Shown in pieces: positions 51,389 to 61,823 of a stretch of 64,000 bases of DNA. The translations under genes were made by a program, and so were the position numbers. Source of the DNA: Streptomyces corallincola (GTDB taxonomy: Bacteria; Actinomycetota; Actinomycetes; Streptomycetales; Streptomycetaceae). Location of the stretch: NCBI RefSeq assembly GCF_019104725.1, contig NZ_JAHRXF010000001.1, positions 281,044 through 345,043 on the forward strand, in the 5' to 3' direction. How positions within the stretch are numbered: position 1 is the first letter of the stretch; each line of letters opens with the position of its first letter. Below the pieces are notes generated by a model. The model was not told the origin of the DNA and searched no databases. It worked only from the letters and a program-made list of their open reading frames with translations.

Positions 51389-53641
51389 TCACGTCGTCCT
51401 GGCCGGTACCGTCGTCAGCCCCAGCGGCCGGGCCAGGCCCGACACCGCCTCGTCCAGCCGCTGGAGGTGCCGCAGGACCCGGTCGGTGACCCGGCCGTAG
51501 CGCGGGGCGTGCAGCGTGCCCGGCTCCAGCATCGACGCGATGCTCGGCCCGCTCTCCACCGCGGCCACTGCCGCCGGGTCCGTGACATGCGCGCCGATCG
51601 CCTCGATGTTCTGCACGATCCGCCTGCCCGCCGTACGCAGCCGGGGGTCCGCCGCGATCGACGGGTGCGACGGCAGCAGCTCGGCCGTCGCCGCCAGCGC
51701 CCGCGCGTGGTACGCGCACGTCTCCAGCAGCGCCAGCACATAGCGGGCGGTGTTGCGCCGGGTCCGCATCGGGGTGATCGGATGCGTCAGCGGCTGGATC
51801 GCCGCCCTCAGATCGGCAAGCGCCTGGTCCAGCTCCCGCGCCTGGTCCACCAGATCCGCCGGGGGAGCACCGCTGAGCTGGTCCGCCGCCGCCCGCGTCA
51901 CCTCCGCCAGCCTCTCCAGCACCGCCCCCAGCAACTCGTCGGTACGCCGGTCGGTGCGCACCGGCAGCACGAACGCCGCCGCGATCACCCCGCACACCGC
52001 GCCCAGCGCCGTCTCCGCGATCCGCAGCCCCAGCAGCGCCAGCGTGTACGTGTTGAGCAGCGTGTAGAGCAGCCCCAGCATCGCCGTCACGAAGAACGAC
52101 ATCAGGGTGTACGACAACGGCGCGGTGTAGAACATGGCGAAGATGAACACCAGGACCAGGCCGAACGCCAGCCAGGTGTGATGCCCCACCAGCCCCGCCA
52201 GCCCGATCCCCGCGACCACCCCGAGCACCGTACCGAGCAGCCGCCGGTAGCCCTTGACGACGATCTCGCCCGTGGACGCGGTGTTCAGGAACACGATCCA
52301 GCAGGTCAGCACCGCCCAGTACCAGCGCTGGCTGGACAGCAGCTCGCCGCCGAAGATCGCCAGCGACGACCCCACCGCCACCTGGAGCGCCGCCCGCGTC
52401 GTCGGCCGCTGGAGCCCGGTCCGCGCGGGTTCCGCCGGGGTCTCCTCCTCGCTGCTCTCGATCGCCGCGTCCTCGGCGTCCAGCTCCTCCCGTGACCTGG
52501 CCGTCGCCGGGGTGTCGTCGGCGTCGTCCTGCGGCCCGTCCAGCGCCGTACGCAGCCCGAGCACCGCGCGGGCCGTCTCACCGAGCCCCCGGAACACGTC
52601 CTGCACGGCAGGGGACGCGGCGGGCAGGTTCTCCTCCTCGCGGTAACCGAGCAGCCGGTTGCGGAGCTGCGCCGACGCCGCGCCCGTCGCCACGCCCGCC
52701 GGACGCAGCACCAGCAGCCGCAGCGCCGCCAGATCCCGGCGCAGCGCCGCCGTCGCCTCCTCCCGCACCGGAAGCGCGCCCCCGGATGGCAGCGGGGCGC
52801 CGGGCAGGTGCAGGGTCAGGGTCGCGGTCCGCTCGGCGCTGCGCGCCGTGAGCAGCAGCAGCCCCAGCCGCTCGGCGGCGATCTCCGCGTCCGCGACCCG
52901 CCGCTGGAGCAGATGGGCCGCCGCCTCGTCCCCGGTGCCGTCCTCCAGGCGCCCCTGGATCATCAGCGCCGTCTCGTGCAGCCGGGCCGTACCGGTACGC
53001 AGCTCACCGAGGACCTTGTCGATCTCCTCCGGCCCCGCGTCCAGCAGCTCCGTCTGGGTCGCCACCAACTGCCCGAGACGCGCCCTGAACGCTCGCCGCA
53101 GCCGGTCCAGCGTGCCCGCCGGGGTCTGTGGCAGCAGCGCGAACCGCACCACCGCGCTCGCCACGAACGCCACCACCAGCACCCCGTACAGCGCGGGAAG
53201 CTGCGCGGTCGTCGCGTGCACGAACAGCGACAGGAAGTAGATCTGGAAGCCGATCAGGCCCAGCGCCGTACCCCGGTCGCCGTACCGGCGGACGTACACC
53301 GCGGCGAAGATCAGGGCGACGAAGAACACGTCGCCCACCACGAGCAGTTGATGCAGCAGCGTGCCCAGCGACACCGACACCACGGCCATCGGCAGCCCGA
53401 GCGCCAGGGTGACCGCCTGCGCGGCCCGGCTGTTCTCCCGGACGGCGAACGTGGCAACCATCGCCGCCATCGCGCCCGCCACCAGATACAGCACCGGCAC
53501 CCGCGCCACCGCCAGCACCAGCAGGGTGAGCGCGAGCGCGGCGACCGTGCGCAGCCCCGCCGTCAGTCTCAGCAGCCCCGGATCGGACGCGGCCACCCGG
53601 TCCCACAGCCGTACCCGCGCCGACCCGCCCGTTGCTCTCAC
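51389..53641 (-). CDS. FUSC-family aromatic-acid exporter-type membrane protein
   Basis: The protein (about 750 aa from the GTG at 53641, or 765 aa from the ATG at 53686) has two halves each with about six hydrophobic segments: LRTVAALALTLLVLAVARVPVLYLVAG and, after a long cytoplasmic region (residues about 170-420), SSQRWYWAVLTCWIVFLNTAS through LSYTLMSFFVTAML. This is the FUSC/AaeB (aromatic acid exporter) layout. The long central region is helical and charged. It exports toxic small molecules or maintains envelope integrity. GGGAGA before the GTG favours that start. Confidence 0.88.
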   Translation of the reverse strand: MRATGGSARVRLWDRVAASDPGLLRLTAGLRTVAALALTLLVLAVARVPVLYLVAGAMAAMVATFAVRENSRAAQAVTLALGLPMAVVSVSLGTLLHQLLVVGDVFFVALIFAAVYVRRYGDRGTALGLIGFQIYFLSLFVHATTAQLPALYGVLVVAFVASAVVRFALLPQTPAGTLDRLRRAFRARLGQLVATQTELLDAGPEEIDKVLGELRTGTARLHETALMIQGRLEDGTGDEAAAHLLQRRVADAEIAAERLGLLLLTARSAERTATLTLHLPGAPLPSGGALPVREEATAALRRDLAALRLLVLRPAGVATGAASAQLRNRLLGYREEENLPAASPAVQDVFRGLGETARAVLGLRTALDGPQDDADDTPATARSREELDAEDAAIESSEEETPAEPARTGLQRPTTRAALQVAVGSSLAIFGGELLSSQRWYWAVLTCWIVFLNTASTGEIVVKGYRRLLGTVLGVVAGIGLAGLVGHHTWLAFGLVLVFIFAMFYTAPLSYTLMSFFVTAMLGLLYTLLNTYTLALLGLRIAETALGAVCGVIAAAFVLPVRTDRRTDELLGAVLERLAEVTRAAADQLSGAPPADLVDQARELDQALADLRAAIQPLTHPITPMRTRRNTARYVLALLETCAYHARALAATAELLPSHPSIAADPRLRTAGRRIVQNIEAIGAHVTDPAAVAAVESGPSIASMLEPGTLHAPRYGRVTDRVLRHLQRLDEAVSGLARPLGLTTVPARTT

Positions 53642-53756
53642 GCCGCCGTGCTCTCCCGTGTACGAAATGGATCTCCGTACCAGCATGGCACGACGCGCCG
53701 CGCCGCCCCCCTCCGACCTGCGCGCGGGGGAGAGGGGCGGCGCGGCGGGCGAGCGG

Positions 53757-55136
53757 TCAGGGACGGTCCACGGCGGCGGCGCTCGCCACCTGTTCCCGGA
53801 CCTGCTCCTGCGTCAGATACGAGTCCGTGTACTCGAAGTCCTTCAGCCGGGCGGGCTTGCGGGCCTGGAACCCGGTGCGCACGAAGTCGTCGCCCGCGAC
53901 CGCGTTCAGCAGCCAGTTGGTCATCACCCGCGTCCTGGCCACGTTGGTGCGCAGCGCCGACCAGTGGTACCCGCGGGCCACCGCCTGCGCGGGCAGGCCC
54001 CGCAGCTCGATGCCGAGCGGCTTGGACACCGCGTCGGTGCCGCCGAGGTCCACGACCAGCCCGAGATCCTTGTGGACGTACGGCTCCCTCGGCAGTCCCC
54101 GCAGCGTGGCGATCACGTTGTCCGCGACCACCCGGCCCTGCCGCATCGCGTGCTGGGCGGTGGGCGGGCAGACCGCGCCGTCCTGGTGCTTGGCCATGTC
54201 CGGCACGGCGGCGGCGTCGCCGAGCGCGAACACCCCGTCGCTGCCCGGCAGGTTCATCTCGGCGTCCACCGCGAGCCGCCCCTTGACCGTCTCCGCGCCG
54301 AGCGTCGAGATCAGCGGACTGGCGACCACTCCGGCCGTCCAGATCAGGGTGTGCGTCGGCACCACCCGGCCGTCGGTGAAGGTGACCTCCTCGGCACTCG
54401 CCTTCTCGATGGACACCCCCAGCGACACATCGATCCCGCGCTGCTTCAGCACCTCCTGCGCGCTGTTGCCGAGCTTGGCGCCCAGCTCCGGCATCAGCCG
54501 GGGCGCGATGTCGATGAGATGCCACTTGATCAGCTTCGGGTCCAGCCGCGGATAGCGCTTCACCGCCGCGTGCGTGAGCCGCTGCAGACAGGCCGCGGTC
54601 TCGGTCCCGGCGTACCCGCCGCCCACCACCACGAACTGCAGCCGCGCCGCCCGCTCCGCCGGGTCGTCACTGGCGTCCGCCAGGTCGAGCTGGGTGATCA
54701 CGTGGTCACGGACGTACGCGGCCTCCGCGAGCGTCTTCATGCCGAAGGCGTGCTCGGTGAGACCGGGGATGTCGAAGGTGCGGGTCACACTGCCCGGCGC
54801 CAGCACGATGTAGTCGTAGGCCTCGTTCACGATCTTGTCGGTGATGGTGCGCACCACGCACACCTTGGCCGCGAGGTCCACGCCGATCGCGCCGCCGGGG
54901 ATGATCCGGGTGCGGTACCTGCTGCTGCGGCGCAGCGAGACGGCGATCGACTGCGGCGTCAGCACCCCCGAGGCGACCTGGGGGAGCAGCGGCAGATAGA
55001 GCTGGTAGGCGAACGGCGTCACCAGCGTGACGTCCGCCTCGCCGGGGGAGAGCTTCCGTTCCAGGCGCCGGACGCACTCGACCCCGGCGAAGCCTGCGCC
55101 AACCACCAGAATCCTGGGTCGTGTCACGGTGTCCAT
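53757..55136 (-). CDS. ndh: type II NADH dehydrogenase-like flavoprotein
   Basis: The 459-aa protein has the FAD-binding RILVVGAGFAGVECVRRLE, TPFAYQLYLPLLPQVASG, the NADH-binding FVVVGGGYAGTETAACLQ, and VFALGDAAAVPD. The C-terminal region lacks long hydrophobic helices, as in NDH-2 proteins that bind the membrane amphipathically. NDH-2 oxidises NADH and reduces the quinone without pumping protons. The GTG at 55127 is an alternative start with a better-spaced AAGGG. Confidence 0.9.
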   Translation of the reverse strand: MDTVTRPRILVVGAGFAGVECVRRLERKLSPGEADVTLVTPFAYQLYLPLLPQVASGVLTPQSIAVSLRRSSRYRTRIIPGGAIGVDLAAKVCVVRTITDKIVNEAYDYIVLAPGSVTRTFDIPGLTEHAFGMKTLAEAAYVRDHVITQLDLADASDDPAERAARLQFVVVGGGYAGTETAACLQRLTHAAVKRYPRLDPKLIKWHLIDIAPRLMPELGAKLGNSAQEVLKQRGIDVSLGVSIEKASAEEVTFTDGRVVPTHTLIWTAGVVASPLISTLGAETVKGRLAVDAEMNLPGSDGVFALGDAAAVPDMAKHQDGAVCPPTAQHAMRQGRVVADNVIATLRGLPREPYVHKDLGLVVDLGGTDAVSKPLGIELRGLPAQAVARGYHWSALRTNVARTRVMTNWLLNAVAGDDFVRTGFQARKPARLKDFEYTDSYLTQEQVREQVASAAAVDRP

Positions 55137-55357
55137 CCCTTTCTACGGCTCCGGGCGGTCCGGCTCGATGCCGCTCCACGGCCCGGCCCACGGACGATCC
55201 GCCACCTTCGATCCCACCGTGGGCCGGGCCGTTCCGCCACTCGGGCGCGGCCGGCCGACGAACATGTGCGCACCGCCTGCCCCCGCACCGCCCGGAGTAA
55301 CCCGATCCCGCGGCCCTCATGCCTCCCGCACCCCACCGGCACCGCGCGGACCACCGC

Positions 55358-55789
55358 TCACCAGGGCAGGAACACATGCACGTCCTTGCCGCCGTCGTCC
55401 ACGACCACGCTGACCTGATCGCACAGCGTGTGCACCAGATGCCAGCCGATCCCGCCGCCGCCCGCGTTCGGGGAGAACGGGCGCGGTTCCGGCCGCACCG
55501 TGCTGGTGTCCCGCAGGGTCACGTGCACCCCGTCGAAGGTGCGCCGCATCCGCAGGTCGAACGGGCCCGGCGCGTACTGCACGGCGTTCGCCGCCAGTTC
55601 CGTCACCACCAGCAGGATGTCGTCCCAGTGCTCCGGCGCGTCCGGTGGTCCGTTCCGCGCGAGCGCGCGGAGGAACTCCTCGGCCGCCAGCCGGGCCCCC
55701 GTGACATTGCGCAGGTCGCCCGGGAAGGCGAACGCGCGCTCCCGCGTGCCCTCGGGGGGTTTCTCGTTCCCACGCCGCTCTGTCGCCAT
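55358..55789 (-). CDS. RsbW-like HATPase protein
   Basis: The 143-aa protein has FPGDLRNVTGARLAAEEFL, N-box LLVVTELAANAVQYAPG, a degenerate G1 (LRDTSTVRPE) and G2 GGGIGWHLVHTLCDQVSV. It is the third single-domain HATPase of the window and, unlike the others, has no sigma gene close by. It may act on a sigma factor or anti-anti-sigma protein elsewhere. Confidence 0.85.
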   Translation of the reverse strand: MATERRGNEKPPEGTRERAFAFPGDLRNVTGARLAAEEFLRALARNGPPDAPEHWDDILLVVTELAANAVQYAPGPFDLRMRRTFDGVHVTLRDTSTVRPEPRPFSPNAGGGGIGWHLVHTLCDQVSVVVDDGGKDVHVFLPW

Positions 55790-55897
55790 CTCGCATTCCC
55801 CGGCCCCCCGCGCACCGCCGGCCAGGAGGGCCGCGGCCGACCGGGGTGGTCGCCGTCGCTGATCACTGCACTGCGCGGGTTCCCGAACCCCGCGGGG

Positions 55898-57901
55898 TTA
55901 TCCGTGGGATCGGTCACCGCCCGGGCGGCCGTACGGACGGTCACCCCCGAACTCGTCCCGGCGGCTCCCGCGCACCACCGGATGACGCCGGTCGCCGCCC
56001 CCCTCTTGCCGGAACACGTCCTCCCCGGCGTCGTCCCAGTCGGCCGCCTCACCGGGTGTCCGGGCCCGCCGGGGCCGCGCCGCGTACATCGCGTCGATCT
56101 CCTCCGCGTAGGCACGCGCGATGGCGTCCCGACGCGGCTTCATGGACGGCGTCAGCATCCCGTTGTCCGGGGCGAACGGCTCCTGCAGCACACGGTAGAC
56201 CCTGATCGACTCCGCGCGGGACACCGCGCTGTTCGCGGAGGCGATCGCCCGCGCGATCTCCTCCCGCAGCGAGTTCTCCTCCCGCGCCTCACGGGCGAGG
56301 GAATCGCCCTGCGGCATCAGCGCCGCCCGCCAGTGCGCCAGGAAGTCCGGGTCCAGCGTGAGCAGCGCCCCCACACAGGGCCTGCCGTCGCCCACCACCA
56401 CCGCCTGGTGCACCAGCGGATGCATCCGCAGCCGGTTCTCCAGCGGGGCGGGCGCCACACTGGTCCCGCCGTTCGTCACGATCACGTCCTTCTTCCGGCC
56501 GGTGATCGTGAGATACCCCTCCTCGTCCAGCCGTCCGATGTCCCCCGTGGCCAGCCAGCCCCCGCGCAGCACCGCCCGTGTCCGCGCCTCGTCCCCGACG
56601 TACCCCTGGAACAGCGACGGGCCGCGCAGCAGGATCTCCCCGTCGTCCGCGACCCGTAGCTCGGTGCCCGGCAGCGGCATGCCCACCGTGCCGGACTTCT
56701 CCCGGCCCAGCGGCTGCATGGTGATCCCGCCCGAGGTCTCGGTCAGGCCGTAGCCGTCGTGCACGTACACCCCGATTCCCTCGAAGAAAAGGGAGAGTTC
56801 GCGGTCCAGCGACGACCCGCCCGAGGTGCCGCGCACCGCCCGGCCGCCCAGCGCGGCCCGCAGACCCCGGTACACCGTCCGCTCGTACAGGGCGTGCTGG
56901 AGCCGCAGTTCCAGCCCGGGCCCCTGACCCCGCCCGAGCCGCCGTCGCTCCTCCGCCTCCGCGAACTCCCGCGCGGTACGCGCCGCCCGCGCGAACAGCG
57001 CACCCCGGCCGCTCTCCTGGGCGCGGCGCAGATACGTCTTGTACAGCTTCTCGAACACTGACGGCACGCCGTACAGATAGGTCGGCCGGAAGGTGCGCAG
57101 CGCCGACGCGATGGCGCCCTCGGTGACCTCCGGCTCGTGCGCCATCAGGATGCCGCCGCGCAGGCACAGCACCTGGATCATGATCCCGTACACGTGCGAG
57201 AACGGCAGGAACGCCAGGACCGACGGCCGCTCCCCGGGCGGCGCGGTGGTGTGCCCCCAGCCCGCCAGCAGTACGTCACAGGGGTGCGCCAGACCCTGGT
57301 GGCTCAGCGCGCAGCCCACCGGGCGCCCGCCGGTGCCCGAGGTGTAGGCGACGGCCGCCGTGGAGTCCGGCAGCACGATCCGGCGCAGCGACTCCACCGT
57401 GGTCAGCGGCACGTCCACGCCCCGCTCGCCGAGCGCCGTGACGGCGTCCGCGTCGAGCTGCCACACGTGCCGCAGCAGCGGCAGCCCCGCGCACACCGTG
57501 CCCACGGTCATCGCGCCCTGCTCGTCCTCCACCACCACGGCCACACAGGACGCGTCCCGCAGTATCCACTCGACCTGGTCCCGCGAGGACGCCGGATGGA
57601 TCGGCACCACCTCGGCGCCCACCGTCCACAGCGCCTGCGCGAACAGCGTCCACTCGTACCGGGTACGGGCCATCAGCGCCACCCGGTGACCGGGGGAGAT
57701 CCCGGCGGCGACCAGCCCCTTGGCCAGGGCCACCACCTCCCGGCGGAACCCGGCGGCCGTCACCGCCTCCCAGCCGTCGGCGGAGCGGCGGGCCAGGACG
57801 GGCAGCCCCGGTGTGCGGTCGGCGTGCTCGAAGACGCTGTCGGCGAGCCCGCCGGTCAGCGGAGGGGGAACGGCCGCCGGAGCGGGGGCGAGGTCACGCA
57901 T
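55898..57901 (-). CDS. AMP-forming acyl-CoA ligase (FadD/long-chain type)
   Basis: The 667-aa protein has the adenylation motifs in order: the Ser/Thr-Gly-rich P-loop AYTSGTGGRPVG, FLPFSHVYGIM, DGYGLTETSG (A5), GWLATGDIG (A7), TGRKKDVIVTNGG (A8) and the catalytic-Lys region GMLTPSMKPRR (A10). It activates carboxylic acids to acyl-AMP and transfers them to CoA. The C terminus has an extra Gly/Arg/Asp-rich tail of about 60 residues. I chose ATG 57901 with GGAG nearby. Fatty-acid activation is likely. Confidence 0.92.
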   Translation of the reverse strand: MRDLAPAPAAVPPPLTGGLADSVFEHADRTPGLPVLARRSADGWEAVTAAGFRREVVALAKGLVAAGISPGHRVALMARTRYEWTLFAQALWTVGAEVVPIHPASSRDQVEWILRDASCVAVVVEDEQGAMTVGTVCAGLPLLRHVWQLDADAVTALGERGVDVPLTTVESLRRIVLPDSTAAVAYTSGTGGRPVGCALSHQGLAHPCDVLLAGWGHTTAPPGERPSVLAFLPFSHVYGIMIQVLCLRGGILMAHEPEVTEGAIASALRTFRPTYLYGVPSVFEKLYKTYLRRAQESGRGALFARAARTAREFAEAEERRRLGRGQGPGLELRLQHALYERTVYRGLRAALGGRAVRGTSGGSSLDRELSLFFEGIGVYVHDGYGLTETSGGITMQPLGREKSGTVGMPLPGTELRVADDGEILLRGPSLFQGYVGDEARTRAVLRGGWLATGDIGRLDEEGYLTITGRKKDVIVTNGGTSVAPAPLENRLRMHPLVHQAVVVGDGRPCVGALLTLDPDFLAHWRAALMPQGDSLAREAREENSLREEIARAIASANSAVSRAESIRVYRVLQEPFAPDNGMLTPSMKPRRDAIARAYAEEIDAMYAARPRRARTPGEAADWDDAGEDVFRQEGGGDRRHPVVRGSRRDEFGGDRPYGRPGGDRSHG

Positions 57902-58158
57902 GCGCGGCTCCCGGAGGTACGGAGGGTGACGCCGCCGGTCGGACCGGTGCAGGCGGTGCTCGAATCTAGCCCAGCGGGACGCCCCCGGTGCACCGAACCG
58001 GCAAGTCGCAACAAGGTCGTTGACGTACACCCGCCGCACCCGTGCCCCACGGCTCCGGCGGCCTCCGGCCACCTCCGGGAACAGGGTCCGCCACGGAGAC
58101 GTGCGCGCCCTCCGAACGCTGCCCCGCCCCCCGATCTCCCGTCGCCGCGGCCCCCGCC

Positions 58159-59253
58159 TCAGCCGCGCGTCACCCGCACGCACTCCGTGACCACGGCGCG
58201 CAGGCTCTCCGTGCGCTCCAGCAGCGCGCGCTGCTCACGGGCGCCGTTCCCGGCGTCCAGCAGCCGTGCCACGCCCTTCTCGGCGGCCCGCAGATCACCG
58301 GAGCCGGTGAGCGCGTCCCGGACGTGGTCCAGCAGCGCCCCCACGACCTCCCCGGCCGGACGGGGCCGCATCGACACCGGGTCGAGCAGATCGCCGTCCA
58401 CCCCGGAGTGCGCCGCCCGCCAGGCCGCCATGCGCAGCAGCCCCACCGGGTGCGCGGGCGCCGGACGCCCCGCCCGCCACTCGCGCGCCGCGGTCTCCAC
58501 CAACGCCCGCGCCAGCGTGGCCAGCAGGACGGCGGTCTCCGCGCGCAGGCACACGTCCGCCACCCGGATCTCCACCGTCGGATACCGCGCGGAGAGCCGG
58601 GCGTCGAAGTAGACCATGCCCTCGTCGAGGATCACCCCGGTGGCGACCATGTCCGCCACCCGCCGGTGATACGCCTCCGGAGACCCGAACGGCCCGGCCG
58701 GACCCGCCGACGGCCAGCGCTCCCACACCCGGCTGCGATAGCTGGCGTACCCGCTGTCCTGGCCCTGCCAGAAGGGGGAGTTGGCGCTCAGGGCGCTCAG
58801 CACCGCGAGCCACGGCGCGATCCGGTCCAGGACGGCGACGCCCTCCGCGTCGGACTCCACCGCCACATGCACATGGCAGCCGCACACCAACTGCTCGCGG
58901 GTGGCGATGCCGTACTGGTCCGCCATCCACTGGTACCGCTCGTTCATGCTCACCGACGGGCTGACCGGCAGCGGGGAGGAGGCGAGCGCGGCCACCGCGC
59001 ACCCGATGCCCTCGGCGTGCCGGGCGGCCGCCTCCCGGCAGCGGCCGATCTCCGCGCCCAGCTCCGCCATGTCCGCCCGCGGATGCGTGGCGAACTCCAG
59101 CATCTGCCCGAAGAGTTCCTTCTCGAACACGTCCTGTCCGGGGTCGGCCCGGTCGGCGCGGGCGAGCACCGCCGCCGACATCGCGCTCGGTTCCCCGCTG
59201 TCCGGGTCCACCAGGAGGAGTTCCTCCTCCACACCCACAGTGCGCACGGCCAC
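58159..59253 (-). CDS. carboxylate-amine ligase (YbdK/GCS2-type glutamate-cysteine-ligase family)
   Basis: The 364-aa protein starts TVGVEEELLLVDPDSGE and contains GQMLEFATHPRADMAELG, CGCHVHVAVESDAEG, and VEIRVADVCLRAET, the GCS2/YbdK fold. YbdK-type enzymes have weak gamma-glutamate-cysteine ligase activity, and in mycothiol-producing actinobacteria the true substrate is usually unknown (ergothioneine EgtA is a relative). It starts with MAVRTVG. The neighbouring glycogen genes suggest no direct partner. Confidence 0.88.
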   Translation of the reverse strand: MAVRTVGVEEELLLVDPDSGEPSAMSAAVLARADRADPGQDVFEKELFGQMLEFATHPRADMAELGAEIGRCREAAARHAEGIGCAVAALASSPLPVSPSVSMNERYQWMADQYGIATREQLVCGCHVHVAVESDAEGVAVLDRIAPWLAVLSALSANSPFWQGQDSGYASYRSRVWERWPSAGPAGPFGSPEAYHRRVADMVATGVILDEGMVYFDARLSARYPTVEIRVADVCLRAETAVLLATLARALVETAAREWRAGRPAPAHPVGLLRMAAWRAAHSGVDGDLLDPVSMRPRPAGEVVGALLDHVRDALTGSGDLRAAEKGVARLLDAGNGAREQRALLERTESLRAVVTECVRVTRG

Positions 59254-59281
59254 CGCCCCCTTCCGTCACCGCCCTGGACAG

Positions 59282-59327
59282 CCCCGAGGGGCAGTCGTGG
59301 TCCGTACGACCCGACTGCCCCTCGGGG
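59282..59327 (-). terminator. strong hairpin terminator after glgB
   Basis: CCCCGAGGGGCAGTCG and CGACTGCCCCTCGGGG form a perfect 16-bp stem; an inner GGTC-CGTA-CGAC pairing extends it. It lies just past the glgB stop and before the GCS2 start, marking the end of the glycogen operon. Confidence 0.85.
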
Positions 59328-59347
59328 ACCCGCCGACACCCCTCCGC

Positions 59348-61819
59348 TCAGCGCGCGGGCGTCAGCCAGACCGTCGCCAGCGGCGGCAGGGTCAGCGACA
59401 GGGAGCCGTCCCGCGCGACGAGCGGACCGTCGCCGCCCGCCCGGACGCCGCCCCCGCCGAAGCGGGCGTCGTCGGTGTTGAGAGCCTCCCGCCAGGCCGG
59501 AACCTCCTCCGGCACCCGCATCCGGTAGTCGTGCCGCACCACCGGCGAGAAATTGGACACCGCGAGCAGCGGCGAACCGTCCGCCGCGAACCGCAGGAAC
59601 GCGAACACGTTGTCCTCGGCCGCGTCGCACAGCACCCACCGGAAACCGGCCGGGTCGGTGTCGCGCTGCCACAGCGCGGGCGTCTCGCGGTACACCGCGT
59701 TCAGATCCCCCACGAGATCCCGCACACCCCGGTGGTCACCGGCCGCGACATGGCCGGGGTCCATCAGCCACCACTCCGGGCCGTGCTCCTCGGACCACTC
59801 GCCGCCCTGCGCGAATTCCTGTCCCATGAAGAGGAGTTGCTTGCCGGGGTGGGCCCACATGAACCCGAGGTACGCCCGGTGCCCGGCCCGGCGCTGCCAC
59901 CAGTCGCCCGGCATCTTCGACACCAGCGCCCGCTTGCCGTGCACCACCTCGTCGTGGGAGATGGGCAGCACGTAGTTCTCGCTGTACGCGTACACCATCG
60001 AGAACGTCATCTCGTGGTGGTGGTACTTGCGGTGCACCGGCTCGTGCTGGACGTACTCCAGCGAGTCGTGCATCCAGCCCATGTTCCACTTCAGCCCGAA
60101 CCCGAGCCCGCCCGAGTCCGTCGGCCGGGTCACGCCGTCCCAGGCGGTGGACTCCTCGGCGATGGTGACCACGCCGGGGCAGCGCCGGTAGACGGTCGCG
60201 TTCATCTCCTGGAGGAACGCCACCGCGTCCAGGTCCTCGCGCCCGCCGAACACGTTCGGCGTCCACTGCCCGGAGTCCCGCGAGTAGTCCAGGTAGAGCA
60301 TCGAGGCGACCGCGTCCACGCGGAGCCCGTCGATGTGGAACTCATCGCACCAGTACACCGCGTTGGCGACCAGGAAGTTCCGCACCTCGGTACGGCCCAG
60401 GTCGAACTCGTAGGTGCCCCAGTCCGGATGCTCGGCCCGCCGGTCGTCGCCGGGTTCGTACAGCGGGTCCCCGTCGAACCGGGCCAGCGCCCAGTCGTCC
60501 TTCGGGAAGTGCGCCGGAACCCAGTCCATGATCACGCCGATCCCGGCCCGGTGCAGCGCGTCCACCAGGTACTTGAAGTCGTCCGGCGAACCGAGCCGCG
60601 AGGTCGGGGCGTAGAACCCGGTGACCTGATAGCCCCACGAACCGCCGAACGGATGCTCGGTGACCGGCATCAGCTCGACATGCGTGAAGCCCATCTCCTT
60701 GACGTACGCCGGGAGTTCGTCGGCAAGCTGACGATACGTCAGTCCCTTGCGCCAGGACGGGAGGTGGACCTCGTAGACGGAGAACGGCGCCTCGTGCACG
60801 GGGGTGTCGCCCCGGTGCGCCATCCACTCCGCGTCCGACCACTCGTGGTGCGCCACGGCGACCACGGAGGCGGTGGCGGGCGGCACTTCGGTCCGGCGGG
60901 CCATCGGGTCCGCCTTCAGGAACCGGCCGCCGTGCCGCGAGGTGATCTCGAACTTGTACGCGGCGCCCTCACCGATCCCCGGCAGGAACACCTCCCACAC
61001 CCCGGCCGCGCCCAGCGAGCGCATCGGGTACTGGGTGCCGTCCCAGAACGTGAAGTCCCCGGCGACCCGCACCCCTTGGGCGTTCGGCGCCCACACGGTG
61101 AACCGGGTACCGGCCACGCCCTGGTGCGTCATCGGCTGCGCGCCGAGCGCCCGCCACAGCTCCTCGTGCCGCCCCTCGCGGATCAGATGCAGGTCCAGTT
61201 CGCCCAGCGCGGGCGCGAACCGGTACGGGTCGTGCACCTCGTGCTCGGTGTCCGCGTAGGCCACCCGCAGCGTGTACGCGGGGATCTCCGGGAACGGCAG
61301 CACGGCGGAGAACAGCCCGCCGCCCTCCGACGCCAGCGGGTGCGCGGCGCCGTCCACCAGCACGGCGACCGCACGGGCGCCCGGCCTGAGCGCCCGGAAC
61401 AGCGTGCCGCCGGGCGCGGGGTGCGCGCCCAGCAGCGCGTGCGGGTCGTGATGCGCACCGCCCAGCAGCCGGTCCCGGTCCCCCGGGTCCAGCGGGACCG
61501 GAGCGGGGGAGGCGGGCACGGGGGAGTCCGGCGCCGGGGGCACCGGCGCTGCGGAGACCGGCGCCTCCCCGGTGCCCCTGACCGCCGCCGGAGCCTTCGC
61601 GCGCTTGCCGGTCCTCGCGGTCGCCGGAGTCTTCGAAGTCCTGGGCGACTTAGGGGACTTCGTGTTCTTCGGTGCGGCCTTCACCTGCTCCGGCGCCTCA
61701 ACGGTCTCCGTCCCCGGAACCACCGCCTCCGCCGTCTTCACGCTCTTCCGGCTCCGCCGGGTGGCCTTCGGTGCCTCGGGTCCCGCGCTCTCGGGGCGCA
61801 TGCTGTCGCGCAGTGCCAC
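59348..61819 (-). CDS. glgB: 1,4-alpha-glucan branching enzyme with N-terminal extension
   Basis: The 823-aa enzyme inserts alpha-1,6 branches into alpha-glucan made by the GlgE pathway. It has an early-set beta domain ([16 protein letters not shown]), the GH13 barrel with [17 protein letters not shown] (nucleophile Asp) and [13 protein letters not shown] (acid Glu), and an alpha-glucan C domain. Residues 1-110 are a Lys/Ala/Pro-rich, probably disordered tail ([23 protein letters not shown]) not typical of GlgB. It lies 4 bases after the maltokinase in one operon. Confidence 0.93.
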   Translation of the reverse strand: MALRDSMRPESAGPEAPKATRRSRKSVKTAEAVVPGTETVEAPEQVKAAPKNTKSPKSPRTSKTPATARTGKRAKAPAAVRGTGEAPVSAAPVPPAPDSPVPASPAPVPLDPGDRDRLLGGAHHDPHALLGAHPAPGGTLFRALRPGARAVAVLVDGAAHPLASEGGGLFSAVLPFPEIPAYTLRVAYADTEHEVHDPYRFAPALGELDLHLIREGRHEELWRALGAQPMTHQGVAGTRFTVWAPNAQGVRVAGDFTFWDGTQYPMRSLGAAGVWEVFLPGIGEGAAYKFEITSRHGGRFLKADPMARRTEVPPATASVVAVAHHEWSDAEWMAHRGDTPVHEAPFSVYEVHLPSWRKGLTYRQLADELPAYVKEMGFTHVELMPVTEHPFGGSWGYQVTGFYAPTSRLGSPDDFKYLVDALHRAGIGVIMDWVPAHFPKDDWALARFDGDPLYEPGDDRRAEHPDWGTYEFDLGRTEVRNFLVANAVYWCDEFHIDGLRVDAVASMLYLDYSRDSGQWTPNVFGGREDLDAVAFLQEMNATVYRRCPGVVTIAEESTAWDGVTRPTDSGGLGFGLKWNMGWMHDSLEYVQHEPVHRKYHHHEMTFSMVYAYSENYVLPISHDEVVHGKRALVSKMPGDWWQRRAGHRAYLGFMWAHPGKQLLFMGQEFAQGGEWSEEHGPEWWLMDPGHVAAGDHRGVRDLVGDLNAVYRETPALWQRDTDPAGFRWVLCDAAEDNVFAFLRFAADGSPLLAVSNFSPVVRHDYRMRVPEEVPAWREALNTDDARFGGGGVRAGGDGPLVARDGSLSLTLPPLATVWLTPAR

Positions 61820-61823
61820 GACG

